A stretch of 64,000 bases of DNA from Flavisphingomonas formosensis (GTDB taxonomy: Bacteria; Pseudomonadota; Alphaproteobacteria; Sphingomonadales; Sphingomonadaceae): NCBI RefSeq assembly GCF_009755815.1, contig NZ_WRPK01000003.1, positions 496,001-560,000 of the forward strand, read 5' to 3'. Position 1 is the stretch's first letter, and each line of letters opens with the position of its first letter. The position numbers and the translations under genes were made by a program. This document shows, in pieces, positions 1 through 11,543 of the stretch. The notes under the pieces were generated by a model. That model was not told the DNA's origin, did not search any database, and saw only the letters and a list, made by a program, of their open reading frames with translations.

Positions 1-728
1 GCGACGCCGCCGACCCTGTCGGTCTCGCCCAATTTGGCGAGGACGGTTTCACCCGCGATCGTGCGTTGACCGAGGGCGACGCGGGGCTGGGTGCCGGCGG
101 GCAGGTAGACGTCGACACGGCTGCCGAAGCGGATGAGACCGACGCGCTGGCCCGCGGCCACGATGTCGCCGGTCTTCACGAACGGCACGATACGGCGCGC
201 GACGAGGCCGGCGATCTGGGTGAAGCCGATGCGGGTGCCATCCAGGCCCTCGACCAGGAAATGCTGCCGCTCATTGTCCTCGCTGGCCTTGTCCAGGTCG
301 GCGTTGAGAAACTTGCCCGAAATATAGACCACGCGCCGGATCGTGCCGGTGATCGGCGAACGGTTAATATGCACGTCGAACACGCTCATGAAAATCGACA
401 CGCGCATCATCGGCTCGAAGCCGAGACCATCCTCGCCCGCCATTTCCTTGGGCGGCGGGACCGCCTGGATCAAGGTGATCAGCCCGTCTGCCGGGGCGAC
501 GATGAAGCCCTCCCCTTTCGGCGTGGTTCGGATCGGATCGCGGAAGAAGGCTGCTACCCAGATGGTCACGCCAGCCATCAGCCAGGCGAGCGTCGTCCAA
601 TGGAGGATCGCGAAGAGCAGCACGATCGCCGCAGCGATGACCACGAATTTCCTGCCGTCGGGGTGAACCGACGGGAAGCGCCATTTGATGGTGGGGGTGC
701 CGCCGTCCGGCGGAATGATGGAAGCCAT
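1..728 (-). CDS. psd: Phosphatidylserine decarboxylase proenzyme (3' end cut by window)
   Basis: Decarboxylates phosphatidylserine to phosphatidylethanolamine at the inner membrane. Translation starts at the ATG at 728. An N-terminal hydrophobic stretch (about residues 25-55) is followed by the family motif [12 protein letters not shown] and, near residues 200-206, RFGSRVD. In this family the chain self-cleaves between that Gly and Ser to make the pyruvoyl group; by count Ser is about residue 203. About 242 codons are visible and no stop is reached, but proteins of this short subgroup are near this length, so only a few residues should be missing. The neighbour beyond the edge is often pssA; this is not visible here. 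Confidence 0.93.
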   Translation of the reverse strand, partial: MASIIPPDGGTPTIKWRFPSVHPDGRKFVVIAAAIVLLFAILHWTTLAWLMAGVTIWVAAFFRDPIRTTPKGEGFIVAPADGLITLIQAVPPPKEMAGEDGLGFEPMMRVSIFMSVFDVHINRSPITGTIRRVVYISGKFLNADLDKASEDNERQHFLVEGLDGTRIGFTQIAGLVARRIVPFVKTGDIVAAGQRVGLIRFGSRVDVYLPAGTQPRVALGQRTIAGETVLAKLGETDRVGGV

Positions 729-966
729 CGCGCTATCTTAGAACAACGTGTCGGAAAGAGGGAGCCAGTTTTCCTAAAAATCGGCGCCGAGACGCCGTGA
801 TGTGAACGCACAGGCCGAATTCGGGCAGGAATTGCTTGTCCGGCCATGATCGCGCGCCATCGTGGTCCGGCCACAATCCGACGCCGCCCAGCGGCAGTTG
901 ATCGCGCGCATTTCAGGCCCTAGACGCGTGCCACATGATTTTCGGTCCCCAGGAGAAAGCGAGCCC

Positions 967-2187
967 ATGGCTAAGATCAAGGTGAAGACCCCGGTCGTCG
1001 AGATGGACGGCGACGAGATGACCCGCATCATCTGGCAGTGGATTCGCGAGCGGCTGATCCTCCCTTATCTCGACATCGATCTCGACTATTATGATCTCGG
1101 CATCGAGAAGCGCGACGAGACGAACGACCAGATCACCATCGACAGCGCCAAGGCGACTCAGAAGTATGGCGTCGCCGTGAAGTGCGCGACGATCACGCCG
1201 GACGAGGCTCGCGTCGAGGAATTCAAGCTCAAGAAGATGTGGAAGTCGCCGAACGGCACGATCCGCAACATTCTGGGCGGCGTCGTGTTCCGCGAGCCGA
1301 TCGTGATCAAGAATGTTCCCAGGCTGATCCCGGGCTGGACCGACCCGATCGTCGTCGGCCGCCACGCTTTCGGCGACCAGTATCGCGCGACCGATTTCCT
1401 GATCCCGGGACCCGGCAAGCTGAAGATGGTCTGGACCGGCACGGACGGCCAGACGATCGAAGAGGAGGTGTTCGACTTCCCCGGCTCCGGCGTCGCGATG
1501 GGCATGTACAATCTCGACCAGTCGATTCGCGACTTCGCCAAGGCGAGCATGAACTATGCGCTCGACCGTGGCTGGCCGCTCTATCTCTCGACCAAGAACA
1601 CCATCCTCAAGGCCTATGACGGCCGCTTCAAGGATCTGTTCCAGGAGGTCTTCGACGCCGATTTCGCCGACAAGTTCAAGGCTGCCGGCATCACCTACGA
1701 GCACCGCCTGATCGACGACATGGTCGCCTCCGCGCTCAAGTGGAGCGGCAAGTTCGTGTGGGCCTGCAAGAATTATGATGGCGACGTGCAGTCGGATCAG
1801 GTTGCGCAGGGCTTCGGCTCGCTGGGCCTGATGACCTCGGTGCTGATGTCGCCGGACGGCAAGACGATCGAGGCCGAGGCGGCGCATGGCACGGTGACGC
1901 GGCACTATCGCATGCACCAGGAGGGCAAGCAGACCTCCACCAACCCGATCGCGTCGATCTTCGCGTGGACGCAGGGCCTGTCTTTCCGTGGCAAGTTCGA
2001 CGGCACGCCGGACGTGACGCGCTTCGCCGAGACGCTGGAGAGGGTCTGCATCGAGACCGTCGAGAGCGGCGGCATGACCAAGGATCTGGCGATCCTGATC
2101 GGACCGGACCAGCCCTGGATGACCACCGAGCAGTTCTTCGAGGCGATCCGCACCAACCTCGAGAAAGCGATGGGCGAGTGGAAGTAA
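967..2187 (+). CDS. icd: NADP-dependent isocitrate dehydrogenase
   Basis: Oxidises isocitrate to 2-oxoglutarate in the TCA cycle, giving NADPH and CO2. The 406-residue protein is of the eukaryote-like homodimeric type: it opens [20 protein letters not shown] and has the substrate-binding SPNGTIR at 94-100, then [20 protein letters not shown] and the cofactor region [12 protein letters not shown]. The ATG at 967 is chosen because an AGGAG lies about 8 bases upstream; an in-frame extension further upstream has no such site. A strong hairpin terminator follows. In many alphaproteobacteria icd lies close to alaS and recA, as here, but a Kef-type gene separates them. Confidence 0.97.
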   Translation: MAKIKVKTPVVEMDGDEMTRIIWQWIRERLILPYLDIDLDYYDLGIEKRDETNDQITIDSAKATQKYGVAVKCATITPDEARVEEFKLKKMWKSPNGTIRNILGGVVFREPIVIKNVPRLIPGWTDPIVVGRHAFGDQYRATDFLIPGPGKLKMVWTGTDGQTIEEEVFDFPGSGVAMGMYNLDQSIRDFAKASMNYALDRGWPLYLSTKNTILKAYDGRFKDLFQEVFDADFADKFKAAGITYEHRLIDDMVASALKWSGKFVWACKNYDGDVQSDQVAQGFGSLGLMTSVLMSPDGKTIEAEAAHGTVTRHYRMHQEGKQTSTNPIASIFAWTQGLSFRGKFDGTPDVTRFAETLERVCIETVESGGMTKDLAILIGPDQPWMTTEQFFEAIRTNLEKAMGEWK

Positions 2188-2214
2188 GGCCAGCCTGCTG
2201 ATCCACGAGCGACG

Positions 2215-2249
2215 AAGGCCCGCCCCGGATGATCGGGGCGGGCCTTTTT
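2215..2249 (+). terminator. Rho-independent terminator after icd
   Basis: Perfect 13-bp stem (2215-2227 with 2234-2246), 6-base loop GATGAT and a run of T at 2245-2249, 28 bases after the icd stop codon. Confidence 0.93.
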
Positions 2250-2347
2250 GCTTCACCCCGGGTGCAGGCAGGCAAGTGTGAAATAAGGTTCATCTTAGCG
2301 CATCAGCACTGCTGACATTCCCCGCAAAGGCCGCATAATGTCGCCCT

Positions 2348-4195
2348 ATGGCGACAGGGGTTCATTCAGCCGGATTCAGCGATGCGCTGGTCATCCTCGG
2401 TGCGGCGGGTATCGTAATACCGGCCTTCGCACGCTTTCGGGTCAACCCCGTCATCGGGTTCATCCTGGTCGGCGTGCTGGCGGGCCCCTATGGGCTCGGA
2501 TCGCTGGTCGACAGGGCACCCTGGCTCTACCATGTCACCATATCCAATCCGGCCGCGATCGAGCCCTTCGCCGAATTCGGCATCGTGCTGCTGCTCTTCT
2601 CTATCGGGCTGGAGCTGTCGTTCCGGCGCCTGTGGGCGATGCGCAGCGAGGTGTTCGGGCTGGGCGCGGCCGAGCTCGTCCTGTCCGGCCTGATCATCGG
2701 CACCGCGCTGCATTTCGCGCTGCCGGGCCTGCCCTGGGCGGGCTCGTTCGGCCTCGGCGTCGCGCTCACCCTCTCCTCCACCGCGCTCGTCCTGCCGATG
2801 GCGGGGATGACCAGTCCGGTCGGCCGCACCTCCTTCGCGATGCTGCTGTTCGAGGATCTGGCGCTGGTGCCGGTGATCTTCATCCTCGGCGCGATCGCGC
2901 CGCGGGCGGGCGATGCCGGCGTCGACGGCCTCATCCACACGCTATGGACCGGCGTGCTGACGATCGCGATGATGCTGCTGATCGGCCGCTTCCTGCTTCC
3001 GCGCCTGTTCGCCCAAGCGGCGCGGACGAAGAGCCCGGAACTGTTCCTGTCGATCAGCCTGCTGGTCGTCATCCTCTCGTCGATCGCCACCGCCGCGACC
3101 GGGCTCTCGCCGATCGTCGGCGCGCTGATCGCCGGCCTGCTGATCGCCGAGACCGAATATCATTCCGAGGTCGAGCTGGTCACGTCGCCCTTCAAGGGAC
3201 TGGCGCTCGGCGTGTTCCTGATCACCGTCGGCATGGGGCTGGACCTGCGCGCGGTGATGGCCAACTGGCCGACGCTGCTGGTCGCGGTGGCGGGCGTCGT
3301 CATCGTGAAGACGGCGGTGATGACCGGACTGTTGCGGATGGTGGGCACCCGCATGGGCGTCGCCGCCGAGATCGGCTTCCTGATGGCCTCGCCATCGGAA
3401 ACCACGCTGATCGTGCTCGGCACCGCATTGCAGGCCGGGCTCATCGATTCCGCGACCGCCGCCTTCTGGCAGACAGTGACCGCGATCGGCCTGATCCTCA
3501 CGCCGGTGCTGGCGCTGGTCGGGCGCCGGGCGGCACGCACGGTGGAGAGCGACGACGCCAGCGCGATCGAAAGCGCGGACGATTGGTTCGGCGAGAAACG
3601 CTCGGTCATCATCGGCATGGGCCGGGTCGGCACGCTGATCGCCGAGATGCTGCGCGAACACAAGCAACCCTATCTGGCGGTGGACGCCGACATCGACACG
3701 GTCGAGCGCGCGCGCCGAGAGGGCTATAATGTGATGTTCGGGGACATTTCCCGGCCGGGCATGATCGAAAGGCTCGATCTCGGCCGTGCGAGCTCGGTGA
3801 TCCTGACGATGGACGATCCCGTCCAGATCGTCCACATCACCCGCCGTATCCGGCGGATGTTCGCCGAACTGCCGCTGGTCGTGCGGGCCCGCGATGCCAA
3901 TCATGCGGCCGAGCTCTATCGGGCTGGCGCGACGGACGCGGTGCCGGAAACCCTCGAATCCTCATTGCAGCTATCCGAAGCGGTGCTGGTCGATCTCGGT
4001 CTCGCCATGGGGCCGGTGATCGAATCGATCCATCGCAAGCGGGCCGAAATGCGCGACCGGATCGTCGAGATGTCCCAGATGCGGCGCGACCCGATCACCC
4101 GCAAGCGCACCGAGGAACCGAGCCCGGCCCCCCGGCCGGCCGAAGTGGACGTGGCTCTGCCCGACCCGCCGCCGCCTGGCGCCGTCGGGGCCTGA
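2348..4195 (+). CDS. Kef-type K+/H+ antiporter with TrkA-N domain (CPA2 family)
   Basis: Monovalent cation:proton antiporter-2 family, 615 residues. Residues about 10-390 form some 12-13 hydrophobic segments, with the family stretches NPVIGFILVGVLAGP and FGIVLLLFSIGLELS. A cytoplasmic Rossmann domain follows from about residue 417, with the nucleotide-binding GMGRVG near 423, as in KefB/KefC and YbaL. The proline- and charge-rich tail (about 580-615) looks disordered. By family it exports K+ in exchange for protons; ligand and ion are not shown by sequence. No clear ribosome site precedes the ATG. No KefF/KefG-type accessory subunit gene is adjacent. Confidence 0.9.
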   Translation: MATGVHSAGFSDALVILGAAGIVIPAFARFRVNPVIGFILVGVLAGPYGLGSLVDRAPWLYHVTISNPAAIEPFAEFGIVLLLFSIGLELSFRRLWAMRSEVFGLGAAELVLSGLIIGTALHFALPGLPWAGSFGLGVALTLSSTALVLPMAGMTSPVGRTSFAMLLFEDLALVPVIFILGAIAPRAGDAGVDGLIHTLWTGVLTIAMMLLIGRFLLPRLFAQAARTKSPELFLSISLLVVILSSIATAATGLSPIVGALIAGLLIAETEYHSEVELVTSPFKGLALGVFLITVGMGLDLRAVMANWPTLLVAVAGVVIVKTAVMTGLLRMVGTRMGVAAEIGFLMASPSETTLIVLGTALQAGLIDSATAAFWQTVTAIGLILTPVLALVGRRAARTVESDDASAIESADDWFGEKRSVIIGMGRVGTLIAEMLREHKQPYLAVDADIDTVERARREGYNVMFGDISRPGMIERLDLGRASSVILTMDDPVQIVHITRRIRRMFAELPLVVRARDANHAAELYRAGATDAVPETLESSLQLSEAVLVDLGLAMGPVIESIHRKRAEMRDRIVEMSQMRRDPITRKRTEEPSPAPRPAEVDVALPDPPPPGAVGA

Positions 4196-4249
4196 GCGGC
4201 GGTTCCGCTTTTCCGCTTTCGGTACGGGCCTGCCTTCCCGTTGTTGCCA

Positions 4250-4267
4250 TCCGGGATCAAGCCCGGA
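4250..4267. repeat. Short REP-like palindrome between convergent genes
   Basis: TCCGGG, six bases, CCCGGA: a 6-bp stem between the stop codons of the Kef-type gene and alaS. The context CCGGGATCAAGCCCGG resembles dispersed palindromes common in alphaproteobacterial intergenic DNA. There is no T-run, so terminator function is uncertain. Confidence 0.45.
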
Positions 4268-4281
4268 ATGCCGAAGGAAAA

Positions 4282-6951
<2,670 letters not shown>

Positions 6952-7002
6952 AGCCGCGACTTAAGCGACCTCGACGCGCTTGAGAAGATCGCAGCCCAAA
7001 CT

Positions 7003-7881
7003 TTAGCTCCGAAATGCGAAGCCGTTGCGCATGGCGAGCGCCGCAAGCTCCTTCACCATCTTGGCGGCGAGGATCGCGGTCATGCCGTTCACGTCCCGCG
7101 ACGGATTCAGCTCGACCACGTCGGCGCCGACGATCGGTGCGGCCTGGCGATCGAGCAGCGCCAGCACCTCGCGCACGGTGAGACCGCCCGGCTCGATATG
7201 CGAGACGCCGGGAGCAACTGCGGGATCGAAACCATCCATGTCCAGACTGATGTAGAGCGGTCCTTCCAGCACCGGCACGGCATCGATGTGATATCCGAGC
7301 ATCGGCACGATGCGCACGCCGAAGCGATCTGCCTGCTCGCGTCCGTGGCGATTGAGGGTACGGATGCCGACCTGGACGAGGCCATGTGCAAAACCGCCCT
7401 CCATGATGCGGGCGAAGGGCGAGGCATGGCTGCGCGGATCGCCTTCGAAATCATCGTAGAGATCGTGATGCGCGTCGATATGAAGGATATTCACCGGGCC
7501 GATCGCCTGAGCGATGCGGCGCACGATCGGAAAGGTCACCGAATGATCGCCGCCGAGCGAGATCGGGACGCCTCCTGCCGCCAGCGCAGCGCCGATGGCG
7601 GCATCGATCTGCGCATCGTCGCTGTCCACCGCCTCGACGAGCGGCAGATCGCCCCAGTCGTGCACGCCGATATCAGTCCCGAATTCGCCACCGAGCTCGG
7701 CCGAAGCATTGGAGTGCGCACTTGCAAGAGCGGCGCGGATCGCGGCCGGAGCCGCGGCCGCGCCGCGCAGGAAGGAACTGTGACTGTCGGTCGGCAGACC
7801 GATCAGGTGAACCTGGCGAAGCCATGGCTTAGTGGATCGGACCTCCGACAAGAGCGGATGCTTTTGTCGGATACGATCCAC
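7003..7881 (-). CDS. Ureohydrolase (agmatinase/arginase family)
   Basis: Manganese enzyme of the arginase/agmatinase/formiminoglutamase fold, 292 residues. Metal ligands are visible: GGDHS at 110-114, DAHHD at 136-140, and SLDMDGFDPAVAPG from 212. These fit hydrolysis of a guanidino substrate to urea plus an amine; agmatinase is the best guess, and substrate choice cannot be read from sequence. The start is GTG at 7881, overlapping the recA stop by one base (TAGTG), which suggests translational coupling; no ATG is available before the conserved domain. Its place between recA and alaS is unusual. Confidence 0.88.
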   Translation of the reverse strand: MDRIRQKHPLLSEVRSTKPWLRQVHLIGLPTDSHSSFLRGAAAAPAAIRAALASAHSNASAELGGEFGTDIGVHDWGDLPLVEAVDSDDAQIDAAIGAALAAGGVPISLGGDHSVTFPIVRRIAQAIGPVNILHIDAHHDLYDDFEGDPRSHASPFARIMEGGFAHGLVQVGIRTLNRHGREQADRFGVRIVPMLGYHIDAVPVLEGPLYISLDMDGFDPAVAPGVSHIEPGGLTVREVLALLDRQAAPIVGADVVELNPSRDVNGMTAILAAKMVKELAALAMRNGFAFRS

Positions 7882-8954
7882 TAGATATCGTCACCCTCTT
7901 CGGGGCCTGCCATCAGCGCCTCGCCGACCGCCTCGGTCTTGCCGCGAATCGCTTTCTCGATCCGATCGGTCATTTCAGGATTTTCGCGCAGCCAGTTCTT
8001 CGCATTCTCCCGGCCCTGCCCGATTCGGATCGAATCATAGGAGAACCAGGCGCCCGACTTCTCGACGATACCGGCCTTGACGCCGAGATCGAGAATCTCG
8101 CCGACCTTCGAAATGCCTTCGCCATACATGATGTCGAATTCGACCTGCTTGAACGGCGGGGCGACCTTGTTCTTCACCACCTTCACGCGCGTGGTGTTGC
8201 CGACGATATCGTCGCGATCCTTGATCTGGCCGGTACGACGGATGTCGAGACGGACGGACGCATAGAATTTCAGAGCATTGCCGCCGGTGGTCGTCTCCGG
8301 ATTGCCGTACATCACGCCGATCTTCATGCGAATCTGGTTGATGAAGATCACGAGGCAGCGCGAGCGGCTGATCGAGCCGGTGAGCTTACGCAGAGCCTGG
8401 CTCATCAGGCGGGCCTGCAGGCCGACATGGCTGTCGCCCATCTCGCCCTCGATTTCGGCGCGCGGCACCAGTGCGGCGACCGAATCGACGACGAGCACGT
8501 CGATCGCATTGGAACGGACCAGCGTGTCGGTGATCTCCAGCGCCTGCTCACCCGTATCCGGCTGCGAGACGATCAGTTCGTCGATATCGACGCCCAGCTT
8601 CTTGGCATAGACCGGATCGAGCGCATGCTCCGCGTCGACGAACGCCGCCGTGCCGCCTGCTTTCTGCGCTTCCGCAATGGCATGCAGCGCGAGCGTGGTC
8701 TTGCCCGAGCTTTCCGGACCGAACACCTCGATGATGCGGCCGCGCGGCAAGCCGCCGATGCCGAGCGCGATGTCGAGGCCGAGCGAACCGGTCGAGACCG
8801 CCTCGATCTCGATCTTCTCGCGCGAACCGAGCTTCATTGCCGATCCCTTGCCGAAGGCGCGATCGATCTGGGCGAGCGCGGCGTCGAGGGCCTTTTGTCT
8901 ATCCATGCCTGCTGTCTGTCCTTCGGAACCGATGATCTTGAGTTGTGCGGCCAT
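7881..8954 (-). CDS. recA: Recombinase RecA
   Basis: Forms filaments on single-stranded DNA, drives strand exchange and triggers LexA self-cleavage. 357 residues: Walker A GPESSGKT at 79-86, Walker B region [14 protein letters not shown], the MAW/L2 region with [14 protein letters not shown], and an acidic tail ending EEGDDI. The ATG at 8954 is chosen because AGGA lies about 8 bases upstream and the protein matches family length; the frame stays open upstream to about 9281 but that part crosses the promoter and LexA box and has no RecA likeness. Confidence 0.98.
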   Translation of the reverse strand: MAAQLKIIGSEGQTAGMDRQKALDAALAQIDRAFGKGSAMKLGSREKIEIEAVSTGSLGLDIALGIGGLPRGRIIEVFGPESSGKTTLALHAIAEAQKAGGTAAFVDAEHALDPVYAKKLGVDIDELIVSQPDTGEQALEITDTLVRSNAIDVLVVDSVAALVPRAEIEGEMGDSHVGLQARLMSQALRKLTGSISRSRCLVIFINQIRMKIGVMYGNPETTTGGNALKFYASVRLDIRRTGQIKDRDDIVGNTTRVKVVKNKVAPPFKQVEFDIMYGEGISKVGEILDLGVKAGIVEKSGAWFSYDSIRIGQGRENAKNWLRENPEMTDRIEKAIRGKTEAVGEALMAGPEEGDDI

Positions 8955-9029
8955 CGCAATCGTCCTTCTCGTAGATCGCCGAAGCGTAGGGTTCAACGCG
9001 AAGCTGTTCGTACTGGAAATGTTCCAAGA

Positions 9030-9044
9030 GAACAAGAGGGGAAC
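9030..9044 (-). promoter_or_regulatory. LexA (SOS) box upstream of recA
   Basis: On the minus strand the bases read GTTCCCCTCTTGTTC, an exact GTTC-N7-GTTC match, the known alphaproteobacterial LexA operator. It lies 75 bases upstream of the recA ATG. TTGTTC at its end could be a -35 element with TACGAA 17 bases on as a weak -10, so bound LexA would block RNA polymerase. The divergent gene at 9118 starts 73 bases away on the other side. Confidence 0.85.
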
Positions 9045-9117
9045 TTCCGGCAATCCAGCCCCGGTTGCCGAATGGCGCGCGACAGCTATGGTGCCGGAAA
9101 ATACAGGGGAGAGAGAC

Positions 9118-9510
9118 ATGTCACAGGCATGCGACGAAGTTCTGCGCTTCTTTGGAGAATGGAGCAGCATCGAGGCGATGATCGAATCGATCCGGCGTCG
9201 CTTCACGCAGGATACGGTCTGGGACAATGTCGGCTTCGCCAAAACGGTCGGTCCCGACGAAGCGGTGGCATTCATGGACATGTTCGTCCGCCAGGCGAAG
9301 GTAACGGGCGGCTATGTCGTGACCCATCACATCGCGGCGGCCGGCTCGATCGTGCTGACGGAGCGAACGGACATCTTCCACGATGCGGCGGGCAAGGAGG
9401 TGATCCGCATCCCCTTGATGGGCATTTTCGAGATGGACGGACCGCGCGTGCTCGCCTGGCGCGACTATTCGGACGTGGCCGCAGTCTCCGCGCATCTCGC
9501 CGCGCTTTGA
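9118..9510 (+). CDS. Limonene-1,2-epoxide hydrolase-like protein (SnoaL/NTF2-like fold)
   Basis: Protein of 130 residues with the limonene-epoxide hydrolase pattern: an N-terminal helix with FFGEWSS, then ERTDIF and WRDYSD. In the characterised enzyme an Asp-Arg-Asp triad does catalysis; R and D of ERTD and D of WRDYSD are at the matching places, so an epoxide-hydrolysing role is plausible though the substrate is unknown. The ATG at 9118 follows GGGGAGAGAG. It is divergent from recA across the region with the LexA box, which might also affect it. Confidence 0.75.
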   Translation: MSQACDEVLRFFGEWSSIEAMIESIRRRFTQDTVWDNVGFAKTVGPDEAVAFMDMFVRQAKVTGGYVVTHHIAAAGSIVLTERTDIFHDAAGKEVIRIPLMGIFEMDGPRVLAWRDYSDVAAVSAHLAAL

Positions 9511-9579
9511 CCGCAAGCCGCGGGATGCGGCCGTGCGGCTTGCGGGGCAGACCGGATGCGCCTTTCACAGGAGCATATC

Positions 9580-10047
9580 ATGTCCTTCCGCATCACCGGC
9601 CTCGATCCCGCCCCATTCCGTCCGCTTTACGGCCTCGACGACGCAGCGCTGGCTGCGCGCGGTGCGCGGCGCTGCATCGCCGATGCCCGCCCCGGCTATC
9701 CCGATCGCATCGAATTGCGCGACGCCGAGCCGGGCGAACGGCTGATCCTGCTCAACTACCTCCATCAGCCGGCAAACACGCCCTATCGATCGAGCCATGC
9801 CATTTTCGTGCGCGAAGGCGCCGAGACGCGCTGCGACCTGATCGACGCCATCCCGACCGCTCTCGCAATCAGGCCGATCTCGCTACGCGCCTTCGACAAC
9901 GACGGCGAAATGAAGGACGCGCGGCTGATCGACGGAGACGACCTCAAGCTGGCGATCGAGGCGATGCTGGAGCACGAGGCAACGGCGTATCTCCATGCCC
10001 ATTATGCGACGCGAGGCTGCTATGCGGCGCGTGTCGACCGGGCTTGA
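9580..10047 (+). CDS. DUF1203 family protein
   Basis: 155 residues matching the DUF1203 pattern: opening SFRITGLDPAPFRPL, middle GERLILLNYLHQP, and SSHAIFVREGA. Function unknown. The ATG at 9580 is supported by AGGAG ending 6 bases upstream; an in-frame ATG at 9556 lacks a site. It lies 69 bases after the epoxide-hydrolase-like gene on the same strand and may be co-transcribed. It ends into a long inverted repeat. Confidence 0.8.
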   Translation: MSFRITGLDPAPFRPLYGLDDAALAARGARRCIADARPGYPDRIELRDAEPGERLILLNYLHQPANTPYRSSHAIFVREGAETRCDLIDAIPTALAIRPISLRAFDNDGEMKDARLIDGDDLKLAIEAMLEHEATAYLHAHYATRGCYAARVDRA

Positions 10048-10056
10048 AGCGGGACG

Positions 10057-10172
10057 CCCATCCTCTCCGGAACGGGGCAGGCGTTCCCGCATAAGACAAG
10101 CGCCACCTCCGAGGTGAGCGGGAGCCCCTCCACCACCTTCGGCGGTCCCCCTCCCCGTTCCGGGAGGATGGG
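10057..10172. repeat. Intergenic inverted repeat (REP-like, likely bidirectional terminator)
   Basis: Arms 10057-10077 (CCCATCCTCTCCGGAACGGG plus G) and 10153-10172 pair over 20 positions with one extra base. The spacer holds AGCCCCTCCACCACCTTCGG, typical of dispersed sphingomonad intergenic repeats. It fills the gap between two convergent genes. Confidence 0.7.
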
Positions 10173-10178
10173 AAGCCG

Positions 10179-10634
10179 CTATTTATACATGCCCTCGCGC
10201 AGGTTGATGCCATATTCGATCCACGCCTTGAGCGCGCAGAGCATCTGCGACCAGCCCATGCAATTGCCATAGGAGGCCTTGAGGCCGGCCGGCGTCTCCC
10301 GCCATCCGGTCTCGGTGATCGTCACCAGCGTGCGATCGTCCTCCAGCGGCTCGAAGGTCATGGTGACGGTGGTGCGGTAGGGTGCCGTCCCCTCGCCTTC
10401 ATTGGCATCCCATTCCAGTATGATACGCCGATCCCGTTCGACCTCGATCACCGTCACCGGAAAGGCGCCCGGAAAATCGTGGAAGTCCCAGCTGACGACG
10501 GCTCCTGTCTCAAGCCGGCCTTTGGCGCCACCGGTGGTGAAATAGGCGGACAGCCGATCCGGATCGGCAACAGCCTCGAACACCTCGCTAACTGGCCGCA
10601 AGACATGGGCGGATACGCTGAATTTCAGTTCCAC
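10179..10634 (-). CDS. SRPBCC/AHSA1 domain protein
   Basis: 151-residue protein of the Bet v1-like START/AHSA1 superfamily, a cavity fold that binds hydrophobic ligands. Visible pattern: PVSEVFEAVADPDRLSAYFT near the start, WDFHDFPG, and the C-terminal helix GWSQMLCALKAWIEYG. The GTG at 10634 is chosen because GAGGAG lies 7 bases upstream and the domain begins at once; an ATG at 10685 would add 17 residues with no family likeness. It is divergent from an ArsR regulator, a pairing seen often in bacteria, which suggests it is that regulator's target. Confidence 0.8.
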   Translation of the reverse strand: MELKFSVSAHVLRPVSEVFEAVADPDRLSAYFTTGGAKGRLETGAVVSWDFHDFPGAFPVTVIEVERDRRIILEWDANEGEGTAPYRTTVTMTFEPLEDDRTLVTITETGWRETPAGLKASYGNCMGWSQMLCALKAWIEYGINLREGMYK

Positions 10635-10698
10635 GGCACGGCTCCTCGTTTCGATGCGGCTTTCCGCTGCGGTGCGCGCTTGCATCGAGTCCCGACAG

Positions 10699-10714
10699 GT
10701 TATACTTTTATAAC
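10699..10714 (+). promoter_or_regulatory. Palindrome directly before the ArsR start (operator and/or -10 element)
   Basis: GTTATACTTTTATAAC, a perfect 6-bp inverted repeat with a 4-base spacer, ends one base before the ATG at 10715. It contains TATACT (10701-10706), a good -10 hexamer, with TTGCAT at 10680-10685 as a possible -35. That would put the transcript start at or next to the ATG. The site could also be the ArsR operator. Confidence 0.5.
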
Positions 10715-11047
10715 ATGTCTTCTGTCGAGTATCAGGATCGCGTCTTCAAGGCACTCGCCGCTCCGGTGCGCCGCCGGATGCTGGACATGCTGAAAGACGA
10801 GCCGCACACCACCGGCACGCTATGCGCGCGGCTCGACGGGCTCGATCGGTGTACGGTGATGCAGCATCTGAAGGTGCTGGAGGAGGCCGACCTGGTGATC
10901 GTGCAGCGCAGGGGACGCGAGCGCTGGAATCATCTCAATCCCTTGCCGATCAAGCAGATCCATGACCGCTGGATCGGCCCTTATGCCGCCCGTGCGGTGG
11001 ATATGCTCGACCGGATGAAATCGGCGCTGGAGCGGCCGTCAGCTTAG
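10715..11047 (+). CDS. ArsR-family transcriptional regulator
   Basis: 110 residues with the winged helix of the ArsR family: [16 protein letters not shown] at the start, recognition helix CTVMQHLKVLEEADLV, wing QRRGRERWNHLNP. No metal-binding cysteine pair is seen, so it is probably not a metal sensor; it fits the subgroup that pairs with SRPBCC genes. No ribosome site precedes the ATG; a -10-like sequence abuts it, so the mRNA may be leaderless. Likely controls itself and the divergent SRPBCC gene. Confidence 0.85.
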   Translation: MSSVEYQDRVFKALAAPVRRRMLDMLKDEPHTTGTLCARLDGLDRCTVMQHLKVLEEADLVIVQRRGRERWNHLNPLPIKQIHDRWIGPYAARAVDMLDRMKSALERPSA

Positions 11048-11069
11048 CGCAGCTTGCGAACCGCCTGCA

Positions 11070-11432
11070 TCAGGCGTCCGGGAAGCAGCGGTTCAGGGCG
11101 GCGCGGATGCCGTCGATTGTGAAGGGCTTGGCGAGGATGCGCGCATCGGCATGGCGCGCCGGCGGCTGATCGGTGAGTCCTCCCGTGGCCAGCAGGAAGG
11201 GTATGCCCCCATCCGACAGCGCATCCGCCACCGGCCAGCTCGGTTCGTTGCCGCGCAGATGAACGTCGAGGATCGCAGCGTCGAAATCACCCTTCGCAAC
11301 CCGATCGAGCGCCTCGGCGACAGTGTCCACCGTACCGACCACCTTGTGGCCGAGCACATCCAGATAGTCTTCCAGCATCATGGCGATGAGCGGTTCATCT
11401 TCGATGACGAGAATCGATTTCGGGGTCAGCAT
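11070..11432 (-). CDS. Single-domain response regulator
   Basis: 120-residue receiver domain without output domain. Acidic pocket E11/D12, phospho-acceptor D56 in AAILDVHLRG, and K102 in LAKPF are all present, so it should be phosphorylated. It lies 111 bases downstream of cckA on the same strand and could take or shuttle phosphate, but its kinase is not shown. Such lone receivers in alphaproteobacteria include DivK- and CpdR-like proteins and general stress relays; it is none of these recognisably. Confidence 0.85.
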   Translation of the reverse strand: MLTPKSILVIEDEPLIAMMLEDYLDVLGHKVVGTVDTVAEALDRVAKGDFDAAILDVHLRGNEPSWPVADALSDGGIPFLLATGGLTDQPPARHADARILAKPFTIDGIRAALNRCFPDA

Positions 11433-11543
11433 GTCAGCGACATAACATCGATCGCGCAGCAGGATAGAGGCTTTCCTTGCGGCATTTTGCCCGGATTGGA
11501 ACAGTCGGCGCCGCCAACGCAGGCAAGGCGCTGGTCCGACGGA

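Noticed and set aside
913-2256. Long minus-strand open frame opposite icd
   Set aside because: Antisense shadow of icd, runs through its terminator and lacks any motif.
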